64,000 nucleotides of DNA. Origin: Haladaptatus litoreus (GTDB lineage Archaea; Halobacteriota; Halobacteria; Halobacteriales; Haladaptataceae). Position 1 is the stretch's first letter, and each line of letters opens with the position of its first letter. A model generated the notes under the pieces. It searched no databases. It saw nothing but the letters and a program-made list of their open reading frames with translations, and had not been told where the DNA came from. The translations under genes and the position numbers were made by a program. This document shows positions 54,734 to 63,296 of this stretch, piece by piece. The DNA lies in assembly GCF_900156425.1 (NCBI RefSeq), contig NZ_FTNO01000001.1, positions 1,984,001 through 2,048,000 on the forward strand, read 5' to 3'.

Positions 54734-55062
54734 GGGTCGTTCTTTTCGACGGAGATTTCTACGTCGTCGATATCGACGCCGATACGGGCGAACTGTGTCC
54801 GGATGTGCTCTTCCGCGGCGTCTATCGCCTGCTCGCGGGTGTCGAACCCACGGGGCATCGGCGTCTCGAAAGCGACGTGAACCTCCTTGCCGGAGACGAC
54901 TTGCGCGGTGCCGCCGCTTTCGACCTGATAGAACTCGTCGCACACCCACACGTAGGGAGCGTCTTCGTCTGGTGCGCCCTTGAACGTGGGAGCACGCTCG
55001 CCGCGTTCGTACAACGACCCAGTGAGGGTAGTCCCCCCTGCTTCACCGCGAACGAGTAACAT
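54727..55062 (-). CDS. uncharacterised haloarchaeal protein (111 aa)
   Basis: Starts MLLVRGEAGGTTLTGSLYER with beta-rich sequence, then APYVWVCDEFYQVESGGTAQ, and ends with a helix (REQAIDAAEEHIRTQFARIG) plus VEISVEKNDPQ. It is antisense to the nurA end by 7 nt and is the only gene between nurA and herA. No known motif. Conserved position next to DNA-repair genes cannot be judged here. Confidence 0.72.
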   Translation of the reverse strand: MLLVRGEAGGTTLTGSLYERGERAPTFKGAPDEDAPYVWVCDEFYQVESGGTAQVVSGKEVHVAFETPMPRGFDTREQAIDAAEEHIRTQFARIGVDIDDVEISVEKNDPQ

Positions 55063-55292
55063 AGGCTGAAATACGACGTGTGAACATAAAAGGAACGCGG
55101 GGACGTGAGTGTGACAACCACTGTCGTATGGAAAACTCGGTAGTAGTGTCGTTGAGTTTCGATTCGCAAGCGAATTCTTATCCGTCTCTTCGGGAATCCA
55201 GTAGTCCGGTGCCGGATTTCGGATGCCGGATTTGGGAAGTCTCGAAAGCGGCGTGCGAAACACGTTTTACGCGGGCTTGAGATGACAGGCCC

Positions 55293-57110
55293 ATGAGCGA
55301 ACTCGGGGATTTTTCAGAGCAGGGTTTCGATTCGGGCGACGAATCGGGAGACGATTCGTCCGCCGCGGAGACGGAATCGAGCGAGACGAAAACCGGCAAC
55401 GACGATTTTAGCGAGATGGAACTCGATCCGGTCGGCGACGACCACGGAATCGGAAGTCTCGCCGTGTCTGAGGGGTTGGCAATCGGTGAAGACGAAGACG
55501 ATACACGACTCCGAGCCTACGTGACCGCGCCGAACCGGGCCGACGTGCGAATCGGAAAGTATCTGCTCGTTCCGTATCCCGACGGCGAAAAGCTGTTCTG
55601 TCGGATTACGACCCTCGAATACGCACAAGAGTTCCACAGCGACGACGCCACCGAAATTCACGCGCGCCGGGCTATGCGAAGCGGGCCGATAGACGAGGCC
55701 GATTACAAATTTATGGCGACGTTGGAGCCGATTGCTGTTCTGTTTGAAGACGACGGCGACCTGAAGCGGCGGATGACCGACCGGGTTCCGAAGCCCGAAA
55801 CCGTCGTCCGACAGGCTCGCGACAAGCGCGACATCAAAACCGGGCTGAAGATTCCGGAAGACGGCGTCTTCCTCGGCCACCTCTCGGTCGGTGGCGAGAA
55901 GGTCAGAACCGCGGCCGAGCCGCCGACCATCGACTACCGAGTGAAAGACGATTACGAGTCGGGCGACCCATTGGTTTTCCGGCATACGCTCGTCGCGGGC
56001 GGAACCGGGTCGGGGAAGACTCACGGCGCGAAGAACATGCTCCGGCAGTATCTCTCCGAGGAGCGAACCTATCCGATGGAGGACGGGCGCGACGCCCGAA
56101 TGGCAGTCGTGCAGTTCGATCCGCAGGACGAGTACGCCCAGATGCACGACGACAACCCCGAGGTGGAAACGGAAGACGAGCGCAAGTGGGAACGCGAGGG
56201 AGTCGCCCACGGTGGGCATACCGAGACGAAGGCGTTCGTGCCGAAGGTGAGCGGTGTCTCGTACTCCGCCAGCCACCACAACGCGGAGCAGATCGAGTTC
56301 ACGATTCCGTTTTCGATGGTGGGCGACAATCCGTGGCTCGTCGCGGGTGCGAAACTCAACGACAACCAGTACGGCGCGCTCACCTACCTGCTCAAGCGAT
56401 TCTTCCGCAGTCGCGGAGATAACGGAACCTATCAGGAGTTCCTCTCCTATCTGGACGACCCGGCGCTGCGCGAGGAGTTGGACGAAAGCGGTAGGGTTCA
56501 CGAGGCGACGTTCGATGCCGTCAAACGTCGCGTTCGGTCGGTTCCGAGCAGCGTGTTCGACCAGTCGGCCGAACCGATTACCGACCTCGTCCCGCGATTC
56601 GTTCGCTCGGGGCGGTTGTCGGTGGTTCCGACGTACCACCTGCCGACGAGTCGAGCGAAGGAGATGGTCGTCCTCGCGGTGTCGAGTCTGCTGGTCGATG
56701 AAAAGCTGTCGAACTCACCAGACCACCCGGCAATCAAGGAAACGCCGCTGGTCGTCGGGATGGACGAAGCCCATAACTTCCTCTCGGATGCCGAAAGCGT
56801 GCAGGCCCAGAAGGTCATCGGGAAGTTCACCGACGCAGCGAAACAGGGACGAAAGGAACGACTCGGCTTGTTCCTCATCACGCAAGACCCACAGGACATC
56901 GCGGATTCGGTGTTCAAACAGATAAACACGACCGTGGTGTTGAATCTGGGCGACGAGGACGCAATCAAGAGCGTAAACATCCCGCCGAATTTGGAGAAGA
57001 AAGTGCCGTACATGGAGAAAGGCCAGATGGTCGTTTACTCCCCGGACAACTCGGAACCGGTCGAGCTCATCGGTTTGCCGAAATGCGTCACCCGCCACGG
57101 ACGGGATTGA
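55293..57110 (+). CDS. herA: HerA-type bipolar DNA translocase/helicase ATPase
   Basis: 605 aa. After an acidic N-terminus (about 1-75), a HAS-barrel-like domain (RADVRIGKYLLVPYPDGEKL) precedes the ATPase. Walker A is LVAGGTGSGKTHGAKNML, Walker B is LVVGMDEAHNFLSDAE, and the arginine-finger region ends GKFTDAAKQGRKERLGLFLI with the sensor-like TQDPQDIADSVFKQINT. HerA hexamers work with NurA in end resection. A DUF7503-like peptide gene follows after 163 nt. Confidence 0.9.
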   Translation: MSELGDFSEQGFDSGDESGDDSSAAETESSETKTGNDDFSEMELDPVGDDHGIGSLAVSEGLAIGEDEDDTRLRAYVTAPNRADVRIGKYLLVPYPDGEKLFCRITTLEYAQEFHSDDATEIHARRAMRSGPIDEADYKFMATLEPIAVLFEDDGDLKRRMTDRVPKPETVVRQARDKRDIKTGLKIPEDGVFLGHLSVGGEKVRTAAEPPTIDYRVKDDYESGDPLVFRHTLVAGGTGSGKTHGAKNMLRQYLSEERTYPMEDGRDARMAVVQFDPQDEYAQMHDDNPEVETEDERKWEREGVAHGGHTETKAFVPKVSGVSYSASHHNAEQIEFTIPFSMVGDNPWLVAGAKLNDNQYGALTYLLKRFFRSRGDNGTYQEFLSYLDDPALREELDESGRVHEATFDAVKRRVRSVPSSVFDQSAEPITDLVPRFVRSGRLSVVPTYHLPTSRAKEMVVLAVSSLLVDEKLSNSPDHPAIKETPLVVGMDEAHNFLSDAESVQAQKVIGKFTDAAKQGRKERLGLFLITQDPQDIADSVFKQINTTVVLNLGDEDAIKSVNIPPNLEKKVPYMEKGQMVVYSPDNSEPVELIGLPKCVTRHGRD

Positions 57111-57273
57111 ATAATCGAAATACTGATATTTTATCGGTTTCAACCAGTTCTGCAAGTAGTTATCACAGCGCAGTACCAATTTCTTTACTCGTAATATCGT
57201 TGCTGTAATTTGTTTCATATTAGTATTTTTTAGATAAATTAAAATAACTGTAACAGATAATATTTACTGTACT

Positions 57274-57408
57274 ATGAACCAAACAGCACTGGCGGAATAC
57301 CTCGAATCGCATCCCCGAATGATTGGCGTCCTGTTCTCGGCGAGTTTGCTGTTGATGCAGGCCGGAACAGTTCTTGCGTGCTGTGGTGACACGACAAACG
57401 GTCCCTAA
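57274..57408 (+). CDS. 44-aa hydrophobic peptide (DUF7503-like)
   Basis: Sequence starts MNQTALAEYLESHPRMIGVL and continues with FSASLLLMQAGTVLACCG, ending in a short polar tail that finishes with Gly-Pro. The hydrophobic central part could be a membrane span. The N-terminal EYLESHPRMIG pattern matches short haloarchaeal peptides I know as DUF7503, often near CHAT-domain genes. Its stop overlaps the stop of the CHAT gene on the other strand by 4 nt (57405-57408). An AT-rich 163-nt stretch before it supplies a promoter (ATAATATTTA). Function unknown. Confidence 0.72.
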   Translation: MNQTALAEYLESHPRMIGVLFSASLLLMQAGTVLACCGDTTNGP

Positions 57409-59477
57409 CGGAGGTCAGCCGCAGTTATTTCGTCGCTCCAATACAGTTCGTTTTCGAAGGTGACCGGCAACACGCCACAGTTGAGATACTCATCGAGTTC
57501 CGCTTCGGACACGACCCAACTGTCGAGCACTCCCGAGTTGAGATACTGCGTATCCTCGTCATTGAGATGCGGCCGAAATAAAGCCCCGATACGGCGGGTT
57601 TGCGAGGGGTACACCATGATATCGACTTCGAAGGAATCCCCACTCTCACGCTTCACTCGGAGGTGCATCGGGCACCCGCTTTCACACTGCACCAGCGCAA
57701 GCCCACCATCTCCGACCGTGATGTACCGGTAACCGGTCAAAATCTCGTTTTTCGCTATTTCGAGTCCAGTTCGAAGCGAAAACCCGATGTTGAGCAGACG
57801 AGCGAGCGCCCGCCCGACTTTCGTCGCGCTGACGTTCGCGATTTCCGACAGCGTGACGACGCCGCCTCGGCTTCCCTTCTCGACCAGCGCCATTCCCTGC
57901 TCGTATGAACGACAAGCGTTGAGCAAAAACGCCTTCGTGCGAACGACATCGAGGGTTCTCACGTCGAGATAGCCGTCGGAACACTGCATCCCTTGGTCAT
58001 CGACGTGGCCGATGTAGTGGACGAAATCGAGCGGACGGGCGAACAGTTCCGCGAGTTCGTCCGTCGTCAAATCGTAGGAGATGTCCACGTCGAACTCAAG
58101 CAGGTCGCGGAAGCCGTAGAACTCGTTGACGACGCCCTCCTCTTTCATCCGTTCGTCGTTACAGACGACGTGAATCTCGATGTTTGAATCGTCCGGCGCT
58201 GTCCCTTCGATTCGACGGCGACAGGATTTGACGGTCGTTTTGTTGCTTCCGAGCGGGTAGCCGTCCCCTATCCACGCGTGTTCGACCGAGTTCGAGGGGT
58301 CGGGTTGCACGATGTCGTTCACCGACGCGGTGTCGCCGGTACTCCGAACGAAGTCGGCTCGATAGAACTCCGTCAGCGGTTTGGGCTGTGACCGAACCGT
58401 CCGCGTGGTCGGATTCGGTGGACACCGAACCAGTGACAGGTCGTTCGCCACGAACGGGAGACTCTCGGCATTGTCCGCCGTCGGCACCACGTCCGTCGTG
58501 AGATGCCAGTCCGGAAGGTGCGGTTCGAGCGTCTCGAACGGCACCGAGAGATACGCCGCCAGTCGCTCCGCGAGCGATGCGTCGTAGAGCGCAGCGAAGT
58601 CCAAATCGACCAGCGGTTCTACCTGCTGGCGCTCGTGTAAATCGACTCGGTAGTAACCCTCCGTTCGGACGAGACAGTCGAGGAAAAACACCTGCTGGAG
58701 CGTATTTGCGACCGTGTTGCCGAAGCTATCGGAACTCGCAAGCGACTGTTCGAATCCGCTCGCGGCGAGGTGCGGCGACTCGCCGGGGACGACTTCCGCA
58801 CCGAGGTAGTACGCGAGCGGCGTCGCCGTATAAACGGCGGCACGCTCTCGCGGCACGACGAGTTCGACGCCCGTTTCGGGACGCTCGATACCGTCAGGGG
58901 CGGAAAATTCGTCACCTCGTTCGATGAGCGGCGGATGGCCCCGCAGCGTCGGAAACGAGCGTTCCGGACTCGTGGTTTTCAGTGCTGACCCGAACAGAGA
59001 AATCGCCCGCATCGAATCTTCGATGTCGTCCGTAACCGTGATAGTTCCCGCCGGTTGCTCGTGAAACGAGCGTGCGCCGACTCTGACCGGAATCCGTTCG
59101 TCGAAGTCGAGAACGACCGATTGGTCTCGTTTTTCGATGCACACCCCGCTTTCGACGGCGAGGTACAGCTTCATCGGTGCCGTGTTGAGTTCGAGATTGT
59201 ACGCGCCAGCCGAAACTGTCGTTTCGTCGTCCGTGACGCTGTAGCTCGCCGTGAGGTCGCCGTCCTGTGTTCGGACGTACACCCCCGTCAGCCTCGGGAT
59301 TTCTATTTTCTTGGTTTCAAATTCGACGGCGGCATCGACCGGAAAATGAAACTCTTCCGGATTAGTAGGACAAATCGGCGACTGGTCGGGCGTGTACAGG
59401 GCGAACCTGACACTCTCGATGGGGTCGTTGATGAGCAATCCCGGTCGGGTCGGTGGTGGTTCGAATGCTGGTTGCAT
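57405..59477 (-). CDS. CHAT domain (caspase-like) protein
   Basis: 690 aa. The C-terminal CHAT protease domain has a His in DFVHYIGHVDDQGMQCSDGY (His491) and a Cys in AFLLNACRSYEQGMALV (Cys522), the expected His-Cys dyad of the caspase-like fold; EKGSRGGVVTLSEI and GYRYITVGDGGLALVQ follow. The first 450 residues are a large beta-rich region of unknown fold with no transmembrane helix. It is co-transcribed with the DUF7504-like gene 4 nt upstream. The peptide gene at 57274 is convergent. Substrate unknown. Confidence 0.82.
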   Translation of the reverse strand: MQPAFEPPPTRPGLLINDPIESVRFALYTPDQSPICPTNPEEFHFPVDAAVEFETKKIEIPRLTGVYVRTQDGDLTASYSVTDDETTVSAGAYNLELNTAPMKLYLAVESGVCIEKRDQSVVLDFDERIPVRVGARSFHEQPAGTITVTDDIEDSMRAISLFGSALKTTSPERSFPTLRGHPPLIERGDEFSAPDGIERPETGVELVVPRERAAVYTATPLAYYLGAEVVPGESPHLAASGFEQSLASSDSFGNTVANTLQQVFFLDCLVRTEGYYRVDLHERQQVEPLVDLDFAALYDASLAERLAAYLSVPFETLEPHLPDWHLTTDVVPTADNAESLPFVANDLSLVRCPPNPTTRTVRSQPKPLTEFYRADFVRSTGDTASVNDIVQPDPSNSVEHAWIGDGYPLGSNKTTVKSCRRRIEGTAPDDSNIEIHVVCNDERMKEEGVVNEFYGFRDLLEFDVDISYDLTTDELAELFARPLDFVHYIGHVDDQGMQCSDGYLDVRTLDVVRTKAFLLNACRSYEQGMALVEKGSRGGVVTLSEIANVSATKVGRALARLLNIGFSLRTGLEIAKNEILTGYRYITVGDGGLALVQCESGCPMHLRVKRESGDSFEVDIMVYPSQTRRIGALFRPHLNDEDTQYLNSGVLDSWVVSEAELDEYLNCGVLPVTFENELYWSDEITAADLR

Positions 59478-59481
59478 CGTC

Positions 59482-60186
59482 TCAGAGTCGTACCCAGTTC
59501 GTGCTTCGTTCGTAGGTGGGCACGTGCCATCGTTGTTCCGGCACCAGTCCGTCGCGCTGGCGGAGTTCGATACGCGCGTCGAACAGGGGCGACAGTTCCG
59601 TTACGAGCGGGTCGTCGTCCGCTATCGGCAGGTGGTAGTGACCCATCGCTCGCACGCCGCGGATAATCGCGGTGAGCATTCGCAGGAAACACTCGAACTC
59701 CGTGCGGGAGTGCTGTTCGGCCAGAAAACTCAACGAATCGACCGACAGACGGAGTCCAGCCGGTTCCAGTCCGTCCGTCGTCGTGTCGAAAAAGCCGATG
59801 GCGAGAACGATTTCCTCGGCGAGGTTCCACAGTTCGTTTTGGCCATCCTGCCGGGTCGGAAGTTCGACGTCTGAAACGCTGGCGCTGGTCGGTGTCGACC
59901 GCTCGCCGTTTCGCTGGTCGATAACCCAGACGTCGGAGCTGTCGAGTCGAACCCCGGTCGGCAGACACGGTTCCACGTGTCGCGTCGTCGAATCGGTCAG
60001 CGCCACGATTCGTTTGCGGTCGGCCGCGGGGTCGCCGAGAAGCGTTCGTGTCGCTCGGGCACTGACACGTTCGGACACCTGCCCGGTGACGAGGAGGTTA
60101 CATCCGCCCGTTTTGAGTTCCGCGAGCAGATTCGAGAATCCGGGGACGCTTTCGTCGCCGCGGAACTCGATACCGTCGAACCCCAT
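59482..60186 (-). CDS. DUF7504-like protein, RecA-superfamily-related
   Basis: 234 aa. Starts MGFDGIEFRGDESVPGFSNL; contains LLVTGQVSERVSARATRTLLG, which has the position but not the residues of a Walker A loop, and later RLSVDSLSFLAEQH and a C-terminal beta-strand region ending TYERSTNWVRL. It looks like a degenerate RecA/KaiC-type fold without ATP-binding loop. Similar proteins accompany CHAT genes in haloarchaea, from memory. TATA-like TATTTTTATC lies about 30 nt upstream. First gene of the operon with CHAT. Confidence 0.72.
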   Translation of the reverse strand: MGFDGIEFRGDESVPGFSNLLAELKTGGCNLLVTGQVSERVSARATRTLLGDPAADRKRIVALTDSTTRHVEPCLPTGVRLDSSDVWVIDQRNGERSTPTSASVSDVELPTRQDGQNELWNLAEEIVLAIGFFDTTTDGLEPAGLRLSVDSLSFLAEQHSRTEFECFLRMLTAIIRGVRAMGHYHLPIADDDPLVTELSPLFDARIELRQRDGLVPEQRWHVPTYERSTNWVRL

Positions 60187-60294
60187 TTTACCCTACTGAT
60201 GATAGTAATAAGATAAAAATACTCGGGTTGTGATGGTGTCGCGAAACCACCCCACGGGTGAAATACTATGACAACGCCACTCGTGGGTAGTCGC

Positions 60295-60723
60295 ATGGGA
60301 AAGCGGATTCTCGTTCCAATCGACGGGTCGGAGCAGTCCACGAAAGCACTCGACTACGTACTGACCGAGTTTCCCGACGCCGAAACCACCGTCATCAACG
60401 TCATCGACCCCATCGACGTGGGCTACAGTTCGACGGTCGGGATGCCCGGCTATTCCGAGGAGTGGTACGAAGATTCGAAAGCGCGCGCGGAAGCACTGTT
60501 CACGGAGGCGCGCGAAACCGCGGACGAACACGGTGCGACCCTCTCGACGGCGACGGAAGTCGGACGCCCGTCGCAGGTCGTCGTGGACTACGCCAAGGAT
60601 AACGATTTCGACCACATCGTGATGGGCAGTCACGGTCGCTCCGGCGTCTCCCGAATCCTCTTGGGAAGCGTCGCTGAAACCGTCGTTCGGCGCTCGCCGA
60701 TGCCCGTGACGGTCGTTCGATAA
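60295..60723 (+). CDS. universal stress protein (UspA family)
   Basis: 142 aa. The first strand is RILVPIDGSEQSTKALDYV, with the Asp usually contacting ATP, and the ATP-binding loop is GSHGRSGVSRILLGSVAE (G-x2-G-x9-G-S/T), so it likely binds ATP. The ATG at 60295 (MGKRILVPID) is preferred to one at 60268. Divergent from the DUF7504-like gene (108 nt). Confidence 0.9.
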   Translation: MGKRILVPIDGSEQSTKALDYVLTEFPDAETTVINVIDPIDVGYSSTVGMPGYSEEWYEDSKARAEALFTEARETADEHGATLSTATEVGRPSQVVVDYAKDNDFDHIVMGSHGRSGVSRILLGSVAETVVRRSPMPVTVVR

Positions 60724-60805
60724 TCAGAATCCGACCACGATTTTTCGGACAGCGACCGGCGAAGACGAGCGACGCGAGTCGTTCGTCGGGAGCGATAGGC
60801 GTTCG

Positions 60806-60899
60806 ACGCAACCGCCAGAGTCAGCTATTGACACAACCGCCGGAAACGAGAATTTACGCAACCGCCAGAAACGAGCAATCTACACAACCGCGAGCGGCC
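60806..60899. repeat. tandem 25-nt repeats, about 3.5 copies
   Basis: Copies begin at 60806, 60831, 60856 and 60882 and follow the pattern ACRCAACCGCC-R-GAAACGAG plus about 5 variable bases. Periods are 25, 25 and 26 nt; the fourth copy is partial and diverges after CGAG. There are no unique spacers between copies, so this is not CRISPR. It lies in the 394-nt spacer (60724-61117) just after the stress-protein gene. Confidence 0.8.
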
Positions 60900-60990
60900 A
60901 CCAGTTTACCGCGAATGAGGAACGCAGTGACGAGTGAGCGGGCCGACGACCGAGCGGAACGCAGTGAAGCGAGGGAGGAGTGCTTTTGGT

Positions 60991-61113
60991 CCAGCTTTTA
61001 CAGGGAATGCGAGATAGCGAAGCTATCTCGTTCCTTCACGGGCCTCGCCCGTGAAGAAGCCAGCAGGAACGACGGCGGTCGTCGTTCCTGCCTGCGACCG
61101 TCGTAAAAGGTGG
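60991..61113. repeat. multi-branched hairpin structure
   Basis: An outer stem of 11 nt (60991-61001 with 61103-61113, one mismatch) encloses three perfect hairpins: 61010-61018/61022-61030 (9 bp, loop GAA), 61035-61043/61047-61055 (9 bp, loop CTC) and 61064-61073/61081-61090 (10 bp, loop of 7). The layout is cloverleaf-like but no tRNA motifs occur. It lies in the 394-nt gap between the convergent stress-protein and KaiC-like genes; 5 nt separate it from the KaiC-like stop. Between it and the tandem repeats is a purine-rich stretch with no gene. Confidence 0.85.
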
Positions 61114-61117
61114 TGGT

Positions 61118-62250
61118 TTAGAACAGATTGGCCTGCTGATAAACGCTGATTCCTTCCTCAGTGATGTCGTAGGGTTTGATTTCGCGGGAGTGGTTCGCGT
61201 CTCGAATCTTCTGGATTTCGACGGCGAGTCGGGTTTCGCGGAAATCGTCCGTGCTTCGGACGTACTGGAGGACGAACACGGCGTCGGTGAGATATTCGAT
61301 GATACCGTGACGGGAGGCGTAGGGGTTCTCGTCGCTGGCCTCGCTCGTCAGCATGGTCGTCACGCCCGCTTCTTTCAAACTTCGGGTGAAGTCGTAAATC
61401 TCGTTTCGACGCGACGACTGCGCTTCGTACATCATTTCGAGCAGGGAGACGGAGTCGAGAACGAGACGAGTCGCGCCGAAATCGCGGACGAGGCCGGGGA
61501 GTTCGCTCTGGATGCTCGACAGCGAGTTGGCCATCTCGATTGGGTCTAAATCCACGATTGCGAGTAGGTCGTCTTCGACGTACTCGTCGTAGGGCCACCC
61601 CTTCTCCGTCGCACTGTTGACGATTCGCTCGTGGCTCTCCTCCAGCGTGACGTAAACGGCGCTTTCGCCGCGCGACAGTGCGTGGTCTAAAAACTGGAGT
61701 CCGAAGGTGGTTTTCCCGGTTCCGGCGTTACCGATTGCAACCATTAGGGTTCGTTCGGGGACGCCGCCCTGAATCATGCTGTCGAGGCCGTCGATGCCGA
61801 TGTCGGTTCGGGGGATGTCCGATTCGAACTCCTCGTCGTCGAAGCCGCCGGTGTCGAACCCGCCGCCAGCATCAAAACCGTCGCTATCGCCGCCGAACCC
61901 GCCACCGAAATCCGATTCGCCGCCGGAACCTGCGCCGGGTGCGTTCGAAAACGCGGAAGCGAAATCGTCGTCGACAGAGAGTCGCTGTTCGATTCGTCCG
62001 GATTCGACTCGTCCGGCGTTTCGGGGGGTTTCGTATCTCGTTCAGCACTGGGTGTCGCCATCTCGTCAGCGCCGAATCCCGGCTTGCCCGCGGGGGCATC
62101 TTCGGATTCTTCGGTCGAGAGTTCCGACGAATCGGGCGCGTCGGGGAAGTCGGGCGAATCCGACCCATTTGTCGGATCGTCGTCAGTACTGTCTGCCTCC
62201 TCATCGTCGTCACGAAGTGCGGCCTCGAACCAGTCGTCTTCCTCGGTCAC
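61118..62250 (-). pseudogene. KaiC/RAD55-like ATPase, one frameshift
   Basis: The gene begins at ATG 62250 with an acidic, disordered N-terminus (MTEEDDWFEAALRDDDEE). Near 61970-61974 the frame changes: one frame reads LSTTISLP, the other reads DDDFASAF, which continues into a Gly/Asp/Phe-rich linker and the ATPase domain (VPERTLMVAIGNAGTGKTTF). The domain then runs to the stop at 61118, with RDFGATRLVLDSVSLLEMMY and VTTMLTSEASDENP as in KaiC-type proteins. A single-base deletion explains the break; restored length is about 377 aa. Whether the gene is dead or the sequence has an error cannot be told. Confidence 0.78.
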
Positions 62251-62423
62251 GCTATCACCGCCTTCAAGATTCGAAGGCGTGGAGTCCGGTTCGCACTCAC
62301 TTCGCTCGTGCGCACCGAAAACGGAGTTCGAGCGAGAGTTCTCATCATCCTGTCACTGGCACCCGACGCAAATTAATGTTCGTGTCGGCGGCTTTTTGAG
62401 CGCCCGGCGAGAACGGAGTCGTG

Positions 62424-63248
62424 ATGAACGTCGGTATCGTCGCGCAGAGGGGAAACGAACGGGCCGCGACACTCGCAGGGCGATTGCAAGAGACGCTTGC
62501 CGAGGAGAACGTCACAGTTCGAATCGACGCCGCGACCGCCGAGCAGTTAGGAATCGACGGAGTCGATGTTTCACGGATGGCGGAAAACGACCTCGTCGTG
62601 AGCATCGGCGGCGACGGCACCTTCCTGTTCGCCGCCAGTGGAGCAGGCGGGACGCCGATTCTGGGCGTGAATCTGGGAGAGGTCGGCTTTCTCAACGCCG
62701 TCGCGCCGGAAGAGGCAGTGGACGAGGTTCGCGCAGTCGTTGCAGAGTACCACGAATTCGGAGAAATCCCGTCTCGAGCAGTACCCCGCCTTCGCGCGAG
62801 CGGAGAGGGTGACTGGTCGGTTCACCCGGCGCTGAACGAAATCGTGATTCAGGGCGCACAGCGCGGCCACGGACAGGGACTCGATTACGAAGTCCACATC
62901 GACGGCGTGGAGTACGGCGAGGGCCACGCCGACGGCGTGCTGGTTTCGACGCCCACGGGAAGTACGGCCTACAACCTGAGCGAGGGTGGCCCGTTGGTGC
63001 ATCCCGGCGTCGATGGACTGGTGTTTACCGAAATGTGCGCCGACAATCCCATGCCGCCGCTCGTTTTCGACCCCGACCACGATGTCGTGATTCGGGTCGA
63101 AAACGCACCGTTCGCAGTCGTCGGAAGCGACGGGACACAGGTTCGAATCGAACCGCCGGAGACGATTACGGTGTCGCTCGCGCCGGAACCGGCCCACATC
63201 GCCGGGCCGTCCACGAACTTCTTCGGGGCGCTCTCGAAATTAGATTGA
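62424..63248 (+). CDS. nadK: NAD kinase
   Basis: Phosphorylates NAD to NADP. 274 aa. Motifs: [15 protein letters not shown] (GGDGT, phosphate donor), [29 protein letters not shown] and the C-terminal [14 protein letters not shown] region. A GTG codon precedes the ATG at 62424; the ATG is taken as start. Its only likely partner nearby is mptA, 48 nt downstream, possibly co-transcribed. Confidence 0.94.
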   Translation: MNVGIVAQRGNERAATLAGRLQETLAEENVTVRIDAATAEQLGIDGVDVSRMAENDLVVSIGGDGTFLFAASGAGGTPILGVNLGEVGFLNAVAPEEAVDEVRAVVAEYHEFGEIPSRAVPRLRASGEGDWSVHPALNEIVIQGAQRGHGQGLDYEVHIDGVEYGEGHADGVLVSTPTGSTAYNLSEGGPLVHPGVDGLVFTEMCADNPMPPLVFDPDHDVVIRVENAPFAVVGSDGTQVRIEPPETITVSLAPEPAHIAGPSTNFFGALSKLD

Positions 63249-63296
63249 CTGCCGGAAGCGGAAGCCTCTAATTCTGTTGCTCACAACAGAGGGACA

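Noticed and set aside
60806-60899. Possible CRISPR array
   Set aside because: Copies are directly adjacent with 25-26 nt period and no unique spacers; no cas genes in the window.
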